Of a DNA stretch of 64,000 bases, positions 49,519-58,799 are shown piece after piece. This DNA comes from S5-327 sp965200975 (GTDB lineage Bacteria > Chloroflexota > Dehalococcoidia > Lucifugimonadales > Australimonadaceae), in assembly GCA_965200975.1 (NCBI GenBank), contig OZ241740.1:1798001-1862000 (forward strand). The letters run 5' to 3'. The translations under genes were made by a program, and so were the position numbers. The stretch's first letter is position 1, and every line of letters begins with the position of its first letter. The notes beneath the pieces were generated by a model. That model searched no databases, had not been told where the DNA came from, and saw only the letters and a list, made by a program, of their open reading frames with translations.

Positions 49519-51729
49519 TTATCCTGCCTTCACCCGCAAGAGTCGTCGCGCCATCGCCCAGCGCAACCGCCGCCATGACTCCTCGGACTCGCGCACCAGC
49601 GGCAGCGGAACCGGACCCGGACGGTAGCGGCGCAGCTCGTACGCCTCGGCTATCGACGCGATCTCTCTCTCTTGCTCCGGCAGCTCCGCCGCAAGGAGCG
49701 CGGCGTACTCGGCAGCAGTCTGCTCGGCGCGCGGCGGCATCCCCAGCATCGAGCCCAGCCTCGACATCTTCGCGAACAGCTCCTCGGCGCGAGAGAGCCG
49801 CCCCAGCCTCCACCACCACTGCCGGAGGAAGACCCCAAACCCTACGACCAGCGCGACGGCGAGCGCCGACCCCAGCATCGGCAGCCACTGCCCCGACTGC
49901 TGGTCGGTCTCGGGAAAGAAGAAATCCTCCTCCTCTTCATCTTCCAGTATCTCGCCTAGCTCGCCAATATCGACGTCCTCCGAGAGGATAAGCGGCGCGC
50001 CCGTTCCCCCCTCGAACTCGATTGCGTTCGGCGGCGTCGGCTCGAACGGTATCCACCCATAGCCGGGGAAGTACGCCTCGACCCAGCTGTGGTAGTGAAG
50101 CTCCAGCACGTTGTACGAGCCGCGCGCCTGGTCGTAGCGGCCCGGCGCGTAGCCGAGGACGTACCGCGAGGGCACGCCCGCGGCGCGCAACAGCACCGCC
50201 ATGGCCGACGCGTAGTAGTCGCAGTACCCCTCCCGCGTCTCGAACAGGAAGTGGTCAACCCCATCGGCGTCTTCCGGCGGAGCGTCGATGTTCAGGTTGT
50301 ACGAGTAGCGAATGACGTAGTTGCGAATGGCCGCCGCTCTGGCGTAGTCATCCTCAGCCTCAGCCGTCAGTGTCTCCGCAAGGTCGCGCACCCGTTGCGG
50401 CAGCGTAGAGGGCAGCTGCAGGTAAGTCTCGCGCACCCACTCCGGATAGTCGCCGTCGGCGAGCCGGAGCTGCGCCGGCAGCGCAGTGCTCTCCAGGCCG
50501 GTGCTCCTGTAGCTGAGGTTGACGCGCGTGGGAAAGTACTCGCGGCCCTCCGAAAACAGCACTTGCAGCACGTCGGATGGCGCCTCGGGGCTAATGATCG
50601 CCTCGGCAGGTTCGTCGAAAGCCGCCGGCAGCCCGCCCGTAAACAGCGTATCCGTCGCCGCAGTAACCTTGAACTCGTGCGTCGCCGCGACGAGCGCGCC
50701 CGGGATGATGTCCGGCGCATCCGGCACGGAGTCGAAATCCTCTATCTCGGATTCGACGGTGTCCCAACCTTCCCCCGTGTAAGTCGTGTAAACGCGGGCG
50801 CGCCAGTAAGTCCCCGGCCCGCCTGTAACCTGAAACAGCAGCGTGTCGGTAAGGTTCGGATTCCCGCTGAAGGAGGTCTGTTCGTCGAACGCAATCGTGC
50901 GGTACGAGCCGCGCGCCGGAAGTCCCAGGAAGAGGCGGTTGAAATGCCGCCTTATCTCGGCGTTCGCCCCGTCGGCGCTCCTTGCGACGCCCTCGAGCGG
51001 CGCCAGCGACGGCGATGGCAGAATCGCCGCAAGCAACGTGACCGCCAACCCGAACGCCAGCACTATGCCCGACTGCGCCAGTACGGTCTGCGGGTCGAAG
51101 CTCGTGTTGCGCATCAGCCAGATGCGCATCCGGCGCACCGTATTCAGGTGAATGACAAGCAGGACGCTCGCCGCCATAAACGCCCCGAGCCATATGCCCC
51201 AGCCTCCGCCGATATTCCCCAGCGCAAGCGCCATCACGACGCCGCCGAGAACGACCGTAAGCCAGCCGTGCGACCGGCTCAGCGCAAGCCAGACGCCCAG
51301 GTAGCTCAGCGTCCACATCACCAGCGTCAGGAACATCGCGAACTCGATAGTCCCGCTCCGCGTCTCGTCGGTGGGGACTGCGGCAAGCCACGACGCCACG
51401 TCCTCGACCATCTCGACGACCCTGTCTACGGGCGAAGCCCCTGCGGCGACAACCGATCCCGCGGCTATGGTGAGAACCAGCCCTCCCGCTGCGGCGGCGG
51501 CATGCGCCCGCAACGGCCTCCACCTAAGCTGATGGAGCGCGAATCCCGCCGCCCCGCCCAAAAGAGCAACCAGCACAAGCGGGATCATGCCTCCAACCCA
51601 GTTCGCTCGCTGAAGCGGCCACGCGACCGACAGAGCGACCAGCGCTGCAAGCGTGAGCGTCAGCCCGCGCCCGCCAATGTACTGCTCCCAGACCGACGTC
51701 GCCCGAGCTCTGCCTGCAAGCGTCGTCAT
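49519..51729 (-). CDS. Membrane-anchored transglutaminase-like protease (TgpA type)
   Basis: A 736-residue protein. Residues ~20-235 contain six or more membrane helices, a large extracytoplasmic part follows with the transglutaminase core (catalytic Cys in TREGYCDYYASAMA, His in HYHSWVEAYF, acidic residue in WIPFEPTPPN, Glu instead of Asp), then another helix (about 620-640) and a DUF4129-like cytoplasmic tail. TgpA-type proteins sit with MoxR ATPases and DUF58 proteins, as here, and may cleave or cross-link envelope proteins. Its ATG overlaps the DUF58 stop by four bases. Confidence 0.9.
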   Translation of the reverse strand: MTTLAGRARATSVWEQYIGGRGLTLTLAALVALSVAWPLQRANWVGGMIPLVLVALLGGAAGFALHQLRWRPLRAHAAAAAGGLVLTIAAGSVVAAGASPVDRVVEMVEDVASWLAAVPTDETRSGTIEFAMFLTLVMWTLSYLGVWLALSRSHGWLTVVLGGVVMALALGNIGGGWGIWLGAFMAASVLLVIHLNTVRRMRIWLMRNTSFDPQTVLAQSGIVLAFGLAVTLLAAILPSPSLAPLEGVARSADGANAEIRRHFNRLFLGLPARGSYRTIAFDEQTSFSGNPNLTDTLLFQVTGGPGTYWRARVYTTYTGEGWDTVESEIEDFDSVPDAPDIIPGALVAATHEFKVTAATDTLFTGGLPAAFDEPAEAIISPEAPSDVLQVLFSEGREYFPTRVNLSYRSTGLESTALPAQLRLADGDYPEWVRETYLQLPSTLPQRVRDLAETLTAEAEDDYARAAAIRNYVIRYSYNLNIDAPPEDADGVDHFLFETREGYCDYYASAMAVLLRAAGVPSRYVLGYAPGRYDQARGSYNVLELHYHSWVEAYFPGYGWIPFEPTPPNAIEFEGGTGAPLILSEDVDIGELGEILEDEEEEDFFFPETDQQSGQWLPMLGSALAVALVVGFGVFLRQWWWRLGRLSRAEELFAKMSRLGSMLGMPPRAEQTAAEYAALLAAELPEQEREIASIAEAYELRRYRPGPVPLPLVRESEESWRRLRWAMARRLLRVKAG

Positions 51730-52967
51730 AGCGCCGACCCAGGCTCAGACGGCGTCAAGGCGCCATGCCCCAGCGCTCGGTAGTCCAACTGTTTCTCTAT
51801 CTCGTCCCCCATGCGAACAACGTAGGACGAAAGGTCAGTTCCCGGCAGCTGGTACTGATCGCCCCGCGCCGGAGGCCGTCCCGCGAAGCTTCCCGCGTCG
51901 AGCAGCACCGGCACGACTGCAGCTCCCGCCGTCTGCAGCGACCGTGCGGCAGCCCCCGCGGGCGCCGCCGACGCCGGCGTGATAAGCACCACGCTCGCTC
52001 CCGCCGCCAGCTCTTGCCGCGTCGCCGCAGCAGCGTCGGAGATAGTCCCCGCGCGCCCCGGCTCAACGACCGCGAGGGTCTGCAGAATGCGCCCCAGCTG
52101 ATGAAACCCGGAAGCCGGCCTGATGACCACTTGCTCCCGCCCCACAACCACCGCCCCAACCGTTCGGCCCGTGTCGAGGAAGCGCCGGGCTATCGAGGCG
52201 GCGATAGTTACCCCATACTCCACCGTGCTCTCCGGCCCATTGCCTTCCTGCACGCTCTCATCGAGGTCGAGCACCACCCACACGGCGTCCGCCGGCCCCG
52301 ACGGCTCACGCTCGAACTCCTTCACCATCAACCGGCCTGCGTGGGCGGTAGCCAGCCAGTGGATGCGGCTCATAGCGTCGCCCGAGCCGTACTCCCGCAC
52401 CCCGAAAGCAATGGGGCTCGGCGTGAACGTGCGCCCGAGCGCGAGGCCCTCCGTCCACCCCCGGCCAGACGGCACATAGAACCCCGGAAGCTCTACGACC
52501 GCCGGATAGATGAGCGCCGACTGCGGGTGGCCCAGGCGCATCGTTCTGCCGAACAGCCCGAAGGGGTCGCGGCTCGTAATCTCCAGCTCCCCGAAGTGGT
52601 AGACGCCCCGGCGCTCAACGTGCTTCTCCGTCGTCCACGTCGCCGTCCCGAACGACCACAGCGTGGCGATTCGCCCCACGCGGCCAAACGGGCGCGTATC
52701 GTGCTGTACCTCCAGCAGGAGCTTCGGCCACCAGTGCGCATTGCGCAGCGTAATGCGCTCCTCCAGAGTGTCGCCAACCTGCAAGATCGGCGTAAGGCGC
52801 CGGACGCCCCCCTCGATGCGCCGCGTCGCAAGCACGCTCGCCAGATACCCCAGCGCCGGCGCCGCCAACAGACCCAGCAGCAGCCGGTAGAACAGCTCCG
52901 AGCCCGTCATCAGGGCAAGCGCCAGCAGCAAAGCTCCCAGCCCTGCCAGCAGCGCCCTTCCTCTCAC
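51726..52967 (-). CDS. DUF58-domain protein (MoxR-associated)
   Basis: A 413-residue protein with two N-terminal membrane helices (about 4-45) and a DUF58 domain with the hallmark REYGSGDAMSRIHWLATA near residue 200, followed by a von Willebrand A-like region (VWVVLDLDES). DUF58 proteins are thought to work with MoxR ATPases in protein maturation. Start GTG 52967 with GAGG nine bases upstream. It is the middle gene of the MoxR-DUF58-transglutaminase operon. Confidence 0.92.
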   Translation of the reverse strand: MRGRALLAGLGALLLALALMTGSELFYRLLLGLLAAPALGYLASVLATRRIEGGVRRLTPILQVGDTLEERITLRNAHWWPKLLLEVQHDTRPFGRVGRIATLWSFGTATWTTEKHVERRGVYHFGELEITSRDPFGLFGRTMRLGHPQSALIYPAVVELPGFYVPSGRGWTEGLALGRTFTPSPIAFGVREYGSGDAMSRIHWLATAHAGRLMVKEFEREPSGPADAVWVVLDLDESVQEGNGPESTVEYGVTIAASIARRFLDTGRTVGAVVVGREQVVIRPASGFHQLGRILQTLAVVEPGRAGTISDAAAATRQELAAGASVVLITPASAAPAGAAARSLQTAGAAVVPVLLDAGSFAGRPPARGDQYQLPGTDLSSYVVRMGDEIEKQLDYRALGHGALTPSEPGSAL

Positions 52968-53002
52968 TACGCTCGTCCTCGCTTTGCCCCTGCGCCGGCA
53001 GG

Positions 53003-53980
53003 TCAGACTATGGGCGAGGCGCCGGGCACCGGCGTCTGCTCGAGCACTTCCGCGATGGCGTCCGCCGCCGTCGCGCCCTGAATCCGGGCCGCCGAGCTCA
53101 GAATGACCCTGTGCCCCAACGCCGGACGCGCAAGCGCTTTCACATCGTCCGGTATCGCGTAGTCGCGGCCGTCGGCGACTGCCCGCGCCTGCGCAAGCCG
53201 GTATATCGCCAGCGACCCGCGCGGCGACGCCCCAAGGTACAGGTTCGGATGATCCCGCGTGCCCGCGCAGACCGACACAATGTATTCGCGCACGTCCTCC
53301 GAAACGTGCACGCCCTTCACGGCCTCCTGCAGGCCGGCTATCTCTTCCTGGTCGACTACCTCTCCGATCTCGTCAATCGGGTGCCGGTAGCGCTGCGCTT
53401 CCAACACCATCATCTCATCCGCCTTCTCCGGATAGCCGAGGCGCAGCCGCACCAAGAACCGGTCCAATTCCGTCTCAGGCAGAGGGAATGTCCCCTCGTA
53501 CTCAATGGGGTTCTGCGTCGCCATCACCAGGAATGGCGACGGCATCGGGTGAGGGACGCCGTCCACGGTCACCTGCCGCTCCTCCATCGCCTCGAGCAAC
53601 GCAGCCTGGGTCTTCGGCGACGCCCGGTTGATCTCGTCCGCCAACACCACCTGCGCGGAGATCGGGCCTTCCCGGTACTCGAACTCCCCATTCCGCTGGT
53701 TGTATATCGACACTCCCGTTATATCCGCCGGGAGCAGGTCGGGCGTGAACTGGATGCGCCGGAACTTGCCTCCAATCGACTTGGCGACGCTCCGCGCAAG
53801 CATCGTCTTGCCGACTCCCGGCACATCCTCAATGAGCAAGTGTCCCTGGCACATCAGCGCCATCACCGCAAGCTGCCCCTCGGAGCCCTTGCCCAGTATC
53901 ACCTTGCCCACGTTCGCGAGCAGACGGTCGGCAATCTCCTTGGCCTCGGTAATGCTCGGCGTTCTCTTGACAGTGGCCAA
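53003..53980 (-). CDS. MoxR-family AAA+ ATPase
   Basis: A 325-residue AAA+ ATPase with Walker A EDVPGVGKTMLARS, FTPDLLPADITG, Walker B VLADEINRASPKTQAALLEAMEE, sensor 1 MATQNPIEYEGTFPLPEAQ-like segment (PLPETELDRF here) and ASPRGSLAI (sensor 2). MoxR proteins act as chaperone-like partners in assembly of metal or envelope complexes. The start is TTG 53980 with a strong GAGGAGGGG about five bases upstream. First gene of its operon. Confidence 0.93.
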   Translation of the reverse strand: MATVKRTPSITEAKEIADRLLANVGKVILGKGSEGQLAVMALMCQGHLLIEDVPGVGKTMLARSVAKSIGGKFRRIQFTPDLLPADITGVSIYNQRNGEFEYREGPISAQVVLADEINRASPKTQAALLEAMEERQVTVDGVPHPMPSPFLVMATQNPIEYEGTFPLPETELDRFLVRLRLGYPEKADEMMVLEAQRYRHPIDEIGEVVDQEEIAGLQEAVKGVHVSEDVREYIVSVCAGTRDHPNLYLGASPRGSLAIYRLAQARAVADGRDYAIPDDVKALARPALGHRVILSSAARIQGATAADAIAEVLEQTPVPGASPIV

Positions 53981-54157
53981 AGCCCCTCCTCAGTCGGCGC
54001 CGCCCCAGCGGCTTCAATCGTCCTGCCAGCCTTCGTTCACTCGTAATCTTACTTCTCGCGCAAGGGCCGGCGCGCCGCCCGCGGGTCTGCGCGCAAGCGG
54101 CGCCGGCGCATAGTCCGGCCATAGTAGGAACGGCGCGAGCGGCCGTCAAACCACCGT

Positions 54158-54187
54158 TTGACCTTCCAGCGCCGCTCCCGCTATCCT
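54158..54187 (+). promoter_or_regulatory. Promoter of the tetrapyrrole operon
   Basis: TTGACC (54158-54163) and TATCCT (54182-54187) are 18 bases apart, a good housekeeping-type promoter 55 bases before ATG 54242. Its position argues against translation starting at the in-frame TTG 54158. Confidence 0.6.
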
Positions 54188-54241
54188 AGTTGCCGTAGAC
54201 AATTGCAGCTTCTGCAAGAATTCTCCAGTTTTCACTTCGCG

Positions 54242-54877
54242 ATGGACGCTAACCCCGAGACTGCCGCCCAACAACAATGGCTCACTATGGGCCTTGCCCG
54301 CGCGCTCCTCGGCATCAATGAGGCCACGCTCCGCCACTGGGCGGACAATGGCCTCGTGCGCGCCTTCAGAACCCCCGGCGGGCACCGGCGCCTTGCCGCA
54401 GCCGACATCCAGGCCCTCATCAACAGCGCCTCCAAGCCTGAGGAGGCCCTGCGCCTCTCCAACGACCATTCCGTGCTCCCGCGTATTCGGCGGCGCGTCA
54501 ACACCGCCAAGCCCCGCCAACCCGCCTGGATGGCGAAATTCAGCGCGCAGGCGCACGATGAACTGCGCGAGCTCGGGCAAACCCTCCTCGACCTCTGCGC
54601 CGCCTACGTCGACCAGCCCGACAGGCGCGCCCTCGCCGACGCAGTAAGCCTCGGACGCCGCTACGGCGACGCCGCCGCCAGCGCCGGACTCCCGCTGCAG
54701 GACGTTCTGGAGGCGTTCGTCTTCTTCCGCGCCGCCACTGTCCGCGCGATGCGGCCTGCGCTCGTCCGCCGCGAACGGACTCCGGAAGAGCTGTTCAGCG
54801 CAATGGAACACGTAGGGCGCCTCATCGACAGCGTCCTTATCGGCCTCGCAAACGCATACCAGAGAGAACTGCCATGA
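54242..54877 (+). CDS. MerR/excisionase-like HTH regulator with an RsbRD-like helical domain
   Basis: A 211-residue protein. Residues ~15-60 (LTMGLARALLGINEATLRHWADNGLVRAFRTPGGHRRL in part) form a MerR/HTH_17-type DNA-binding domain with an Arg/Gly-rich wing. Residues ~95-205 are helical and resemble the N-terminal domain of RsbRD-type regulators (GRRYGDAAASAGLPLQDVLEAFVFFRAATVRAM). It is the first gene of the tetrapyrrole operon, overlapping the next start by four bases, so it probably regulates the operon; the helical domain may sense a tetrapyrrole or another signal. Confidence 0.75.
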   Translation: MDANPETAAQQQWLTMGLARALLGINEATLRHWADNGLVRAFRTPGGHRRLAAADIQALINSASKPEEALRLSNDHSVLPRIRRRVNTAKPRQPAWMAKFSAQAHDELRELGQTLLDLCAAYVDQPDRRALADAVSLGRRYGDAAASAGLPLQDVLEAFVFFRAATVRAMRPALVRRERTPEELFSAMEHVGRLIDSVLIGLANAYQRELP

Positions 54878-55947
54878 CTTCCACCACTGCCGCCAGCGCC
54901 GAACCCGACCTCCTCGACCGCCAAATCCTCAACATCGTGCAGTCACGGTTCCCTCTGGATGCCCGCCCCTACGCGCGGATCGCCGACGAGGCCGGCACGA
55001 CCGAGGACGACGTGATTGAGCGCATCATCCGCCTCAAAAACTCCAACGTCATCCGGCAGATCAGCGCCATATTCGACACCCGGCGCCTCGGCTACAAGAC
55101 CACCCTCGTCGCGTTCCGCTGTCCCGCGGAAACGCTCGACAAGGCGGCGCAGCGCGTCAACCGCCATCCCGGCGTGAGCCACAACTACGAGCGCAACGGC
55201 TACTTCAACCTCTGGTTCACCATCGCCGTGCCCCCCAACGAGGACATCGAAACCGTCGTCAACGCTATGGCGGAAGACACGGGCGCCCTCTCAGCCCGGC
55301 TCATGCCCACCATCCGCTTCTTCAAAATTGGCGTGAACTTCGACATGGTCAAGGAAGAGGGCGCCGCCTACGAGTACTTCTCTCCCGATGGTTATGGCCG
55401 CAGCGGCTCAGCCGTGCAGAAGAAGCCCGAACTCAACGACGCCTGGAACCGCGCTGAGCCGCTCTCCGACCGCGACATCGACTTCATCCGCAACCTGCAG
55501 GAAGACCTCCCCGCAACGCCCGAGCCGTTCAACGAAATGGCGGCCCGTCTCGGCGTGAGCGTAGCCGGAATCTTTGACTGGTGCGAACAAGCCGTCGAGC
55601 GGCAGATTATGCGGCGCTTCAGCGCCGTGCTCCACCACCGAAGGGCCGGCTTCCGCGCCAACGCCATGGCCGTGTGGAATGTGCCGGAAGAGCGCGCCAT
55701 CGAGATAGGCCTCAAAATGGCCGAGAGCCCTTGGGTCTCCCACTGCTACCAGCGCCCCACCTTCTCCGACTGGAAGTACACCCACTTCACGATGATTCAC
55801 GCCACCAACGAGCATACTTGCGAGGAAGTCGCCGCCGGAATTTCGAACTACACAGGCATCGACGACTACGTGCTCCTTTACAGCACGCGCGAGTACAAGA
55901 AGACCCGCGTTCGCTATTTCGTCGAAGACGAGTACGACCAGTCGTGA
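54874..55947 (+). CDS. ahbAB: Siroheme decarboxylase, AhbA- and AhbB-type units fused
   Basis: A 357-residue protein made of two Lrp/AsnC-like siroheme decarboxylase units (about 10-165 and 200-350). The first has ISAIFDTRRLGYKTTLVAF and HPGVSHNYERNGYFNLWFT; the second has MRRFSAVLHHRRAGFRANAMAVW and SPWVSHCYQRP. AhbA/AhbB (and NirDLGH) remove acetate side chains of siroheme to give 12,18-didecarboxysiroheme in the alternative heme or heme d1 routes. The single chain would replace the usual heterodimer. It is tightly packed with siroheme-synthesis genes; AhbC and AhbD are not in the window. Confidence 0.9.
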   Translation: MTSTTAASAEPDLLDRQILNIVQSRFPLDARPYARIADEAGTTEDDVIERIIRLKNSNVIRQISAIFDTRRLGYKTTLVAFRCPAETLDKAAQRVNRHPGVSHNYERNGYFNLWFTIAVPPNEDIETVVNAMAEDTGALSARLMPTIRFFKIGVNFDMVKEEGAAYEYFSPDGYGRSGSAVQKKPELNDAWNRAEPLSDRDIDFIRNLQEDLPATPEPFNEMAARLGVSVAGIFDWCEQAVERQIMRRFSAVLHHRRAGFRANAMAVWNVPEERAIEIGLKMAESPWVSHCYQRPTFSDWKYTHFTMIHATNEHTCEEVAAGISNYTGIDDYVLLYSTREYKKTRVRYFVEDEYDQS

Positions 55948-56621
55948 GCCGGTACTACCCCGCTTTCCTCGACCTCGCAGGCCGCCGCTCCGTCGTCATC
56001 GGCGCCGGACCAATCGCTGAACGCAAGGTGGAGCAACTCCTCGCCGCCGGCGCCGACGTCATGGTGGTCAGCCCTGACGCTACGCCGACAATCGAAAGGC
56101 TCGCCGACGCGGGAAGCGTGCGCTGGATCCCCCGGAACTACGCGCCGGGCGACCTCGCAGGCGCCTGGATCGCCATCGCCGCCACCGACGACCATTCGGT
56201 CAACTCAGCCATCCATCAAGAGGCCGACCGCGAAGGCGCGCTTCTCAACGTCGTCGATAAGGCCGACTTGTGCGGCTTCATCGCTCCATCGGTCGTCGAG
56301 CGCGGCCCCGTGACCATCGCGATCTCCACTGCCGGGACGAGTCCGGCGCTCGCTCGCAAGCTCCGCGAACTTATCGGCGGCGACCAAAACCCCGCCCACT
56401 ACGACCACGATCCGTTCTGCCGCTGCCTCGAATGGGCCGACGCCGCCGCCGTGCTGAGCGAAGTGCGCGCCGAACTCAAAGCCGACCAGCGGCAGGCGTC
56501 GCCCGAAGCGTGGCAGGCAGCTATGGACGCCTTCCTCCTCGATCTCGTCCTCGCCGGCAAGCGCGATGCGGCAAAGCAGCGCCTCCGCGCCGCGCTGACC
56601 TCCTCAGACACGGACTCCTGA
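55944..56621 (+). CDS. Precorrin-2 dehydrogenase / sirohydrochlorin ferrochelatase (Met8/CysG N-domain type)
   Basis: A 225-residue protein. VVIGAGPIAERKVEQLLAAGA is the NAD-binding loop, and VVDKADLCGFIAPSVVERGPVTIAISTAGTSPALARKLR is the Met8/CysG-N signature region (shown in part). It oxidises precorrin-2 to sirohydrochlorin and may insert iron, giving siroheme for the neighbouring AhbAB. Start GTG 55944 overlaps the ahbAB stop by four bases. Confidence 0.9.
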   Translation: MSRYYPAFLDLAGRRSVVIGAGPIAERKVEQLLAAGADVMVVSPDATPTIERLADAGSVRWIPRNYAPGDLAGAWIAIAATDDHSVNSAIHQEADREGALLNVVDKADLCGFIAPSVVERGPVTIAISTAGTSPALARKLRELIGGDQNPAHYDHDPFCRCLEWADAAAVLSEVRAELKADQRQASPEAWQAAMDAFLLDLVLAGKRDAAKQRLRAALTSSDTDS

Positions 56622-57865
56622 TGCGCATCTTCCTCGCCGGCCTCAGCCACCACACCGCGCCCCTCGAAACGCGTGAGGCGCTCGCCCTCTCGCAAGAGGA
56701 GCTCCCCGCCGCCCTCGAAGTCCTCGGCGGGCGCATGGAGCATGGCGTTATCGTCTCCACCTGCAACCGCACCGAGGTGTACACCGTCGCCCGCGACGCC
56801 CAGCACGCCGGCGACAGCCTCGATCGGTTCTTCAGCGCCCAGTTCGGCGTCGACCCCGGCAATCTCCGCAACTTCCTCTATTCCCTCGAACAAGACGACG
56901 CTGTCAGCCACCTCTTCCGCGTCGCCTCGGGGCTGGACTCCCAGATACTCGGCGAATCCGAGATACTCGGACAGGTGCGCGACGCTTTCAGCGCCGCCAC
57001 ACGGCAAGGCGTCGCGGGCGGCGTCCTCGCGCGCCTCTTCCACGGCGCCATCCGCACCGGCAAGCGCGCCCGCGCCGAGACCGCTATCGGACGCAACGCG
57101 CTCTCCATCAGCAGGGCCTGCGTCCAGCTTGCCAAGCGCGCCGCGGGGCCGCTCGACCAGCAGCGCGCGCTGGTGCTCGGCGTTGGCGAGGCCTCCAGGC
57201 TCGCCGGCGTCGCCCTACGCGACGCCGGCGCAACCGACATCACCGTCGCCAACCGCACGCCCGCCAACGCCGTTCCGCTCGCGCTCGAACTCGGAGCGGA
57301 GCTCCAGGGGCTCGACGACCTGACCAGCCTGCTCGCCAACGCGGACGTCGTAGTCACCGCCACCGCAGCCCCCGATTACATCCTCTCCCGCGCTCTCATC
57401 CAGAACGCGCTCGAGCGCCGGAGCGGCGGGCCGCTTGTGATTTTGGACATCGCCGTGCCCCGCGACGTCGACCCTGCGGCAGCCTTCCTCCCGGGCGTGC
57501 TTATCTACACCCTCGACGACCTCGCAGCCGTCGCCGAAGCCAACCGCCGCGAACGAGAGGCCGAGGCCCGGCGCGTCGAAGAAATTGTCGCCGAGGAGGT
57601 CGAGCGCTTTCGCGCATGGTGGGACGCCCGCACTGTTGTTCCCACTATCGCCGCCATCCGCCGACAGGCGGAGCAGACGCGATCCGGAGAAGTCGCCCGC
57701 GCCATCGAACAGATGGACCTGGCCCCCGAGGAGATCCGGCGCATCGAATCCATGACCCGCTCGCTCGTCAAGAAGCTGCTCCACCACCCCACCCTCGAAC
57801 TCCGCGCGCGGAACGACGAGTCGCTCACCCTCTCGGCGCGGCGCCTCTTCGGAATCGACGAGTAG
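56621..57865 (+). CDS. hemA: Glutamyl-tRNA reductase
   Basis: A 414-residue HemA with the nucleophilic Cys48 in STCNRTEVY, GLSHHTAP at the N-terminus, the SQILGESEILGQV segment, an NADPH-binding domain (VLGVGEASRLAG, with the usual GAGEM reading GVGEA) and a helical dimerisation domain. It reduces glutamyl-tRNA(Glu) to glutamate-1-semialdehyde, the first step of C5-pathway tetrapyrrole synthesis, with HemL encoded later in the operon. ATG 56621 overlaps the previous TGA by one base. Confidence 0.96.
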   Translation: MRIFLAGLSHHTAPLETREALALSQEELPAALEVLGGRMEHGVIVSTCNRTEVYTVARDAQHAGDSLDRFFSAQFGVDPGNLRNFLYSLEQDDAVSHLFRVASGLDSQILGESEILGQVRDAFSAATRQGVAGGVLARLFHGAIRTGKRARAETAIGRNALSISRACVQLAKRAAGPLDQQRALVLGVGEASRLAGVALRDAGATDITVANRTPANAVPLALELGAELQGLDDLTSLLANADVVVTATAAPDYILSRALIQNALERRSGGPLVILDIAVPRDVDPAAAFLPGVLIYTLDDLAAVAEANRREREAEARRVEEIVAEEVERFRAWWDARTVVPTIAAIRRQAEQTRSGEVARAIEQMDLAPEEIRRIESMTRSLVKKLLHHPTLELRARNDESLTLSARRLFGIDE

Positions 57866-57881
57866 CGCCCGGAGAGACGCA

Positions 57882-58799
57882 GTGCGGGCGGCCATCACTC
57901 TCGGAACCAGGGGAAGCAAACTCGCCCTCGTTCAGGCGCGCGCCGTCGCCGCCGCCCTGAACGCCGCCGACCCTGACCTCAGCATCCGTATCGAGACAAT
58001 TAGCTCCGCCGGCGACGCCCACCCGGACGCTCCTATCCCCTCGCTCGGCGTCGGCGCCTTTACATCCGCGCTCGAGCGCGCCCTGCTAGACCGCCGCATC
58101 GACATTGCAGTCCACAGCTTGAAGGACTTGCCTATCGAGCAGCCTCCCGGACTCATCGCCGCGCCGGCGCTCCGGCGTGAAGACCCGCGCGACGTGCTCA
58201 TCAACCGTTGGGGAATGACGCTTCTCGACCTCCCTTCCGGAGCCCGGATCGGCGCCGGCAGCCCTCGCCGCGCCGCCCAGATCGCCTACGGCCGACGCGA
58301 TATTACTCTGCTGGCCATCCGCGGGAACGTCGAAACGCGCATCGCCAAGTCCAAAGGCCCCGATTACGACGGCGTCGTCCTCGCCGCTGCGGGCGTCCGC
58401 CGGCTCGGTCTCGCCGAACACGTCGCCGAGACCCTCTCGCCTCACGTCTGCACGCCCGCTCCCGGGCAAGCAGCCCTCGCCGCCGAAGTGCGCGCCGACG
58501 ACAGCGAACTTCTCGCGCTCGTGCGCTCTATTGCGCATCCGCCCACAGCCGCCGCCGTAGCGGCAGAGCGCGCGCTGCTCGAGGCGGCGGGCTCCGGCTG
58601 CGGCGTGCCGATCGGCGCCTTTGCCGAAGTCGACGACGCCGGCATGCGCCTTTTCGCCACGGCCACCCGTCTCGACGGCTCCATTAGCTACCGCGTCGAA
58701 GTGACCGGCGACGCCGGAGAGCCCGAGATGCTCGGCAAGACCGCCTACCTCGAACTCGCCGCGCAGGGCGCCGGCGAGCTGTTCGGAGAGCAACGCTGA
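57882..58799 (+). CDS. hemC: Hydroxymethylbilane synthase
   Basis: A 305-residue porphobilinogen deaminase. The dipyrromethane-cofactor Cys240 is in GSGCGVPIGA, the catalytic Asp82 in HSLKDLP, and Arg residues in GAGSPRRAAQ and RGNVETR bind the growing chain. It polymerises four porphobilinogens. Start GTG 57882 lies 16 bases after hemA. The stop overlaps the cobA-hemD ATG. Confidence 0.96.
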   Translation: MRAAITLGTRGSKLALVQARAVAAALNAADPDLSIRIETISSAGDAHPDAPIPSLGVGAFTSALERALLDRRIDIAVHSLKDLPIEQPPGLIAAPALRREDPRDVLINRWGMTLLDLPSGARIGAGSPRRAAQIAYGRRDITLLAIRGNVETRIAKSKGPDYDGVVLAAAGVRRLGLAEHVAETLSPHVCTPAPGQAALAAEVRADDSELLALVRSIAHPPTAAAVAAERALLEAAGSGCGVPIGAFAEVDDAGMRLFATATRLDGSISYRVEVTGDAGEPEMLGKTAYLELAAQGAGELFGEQR

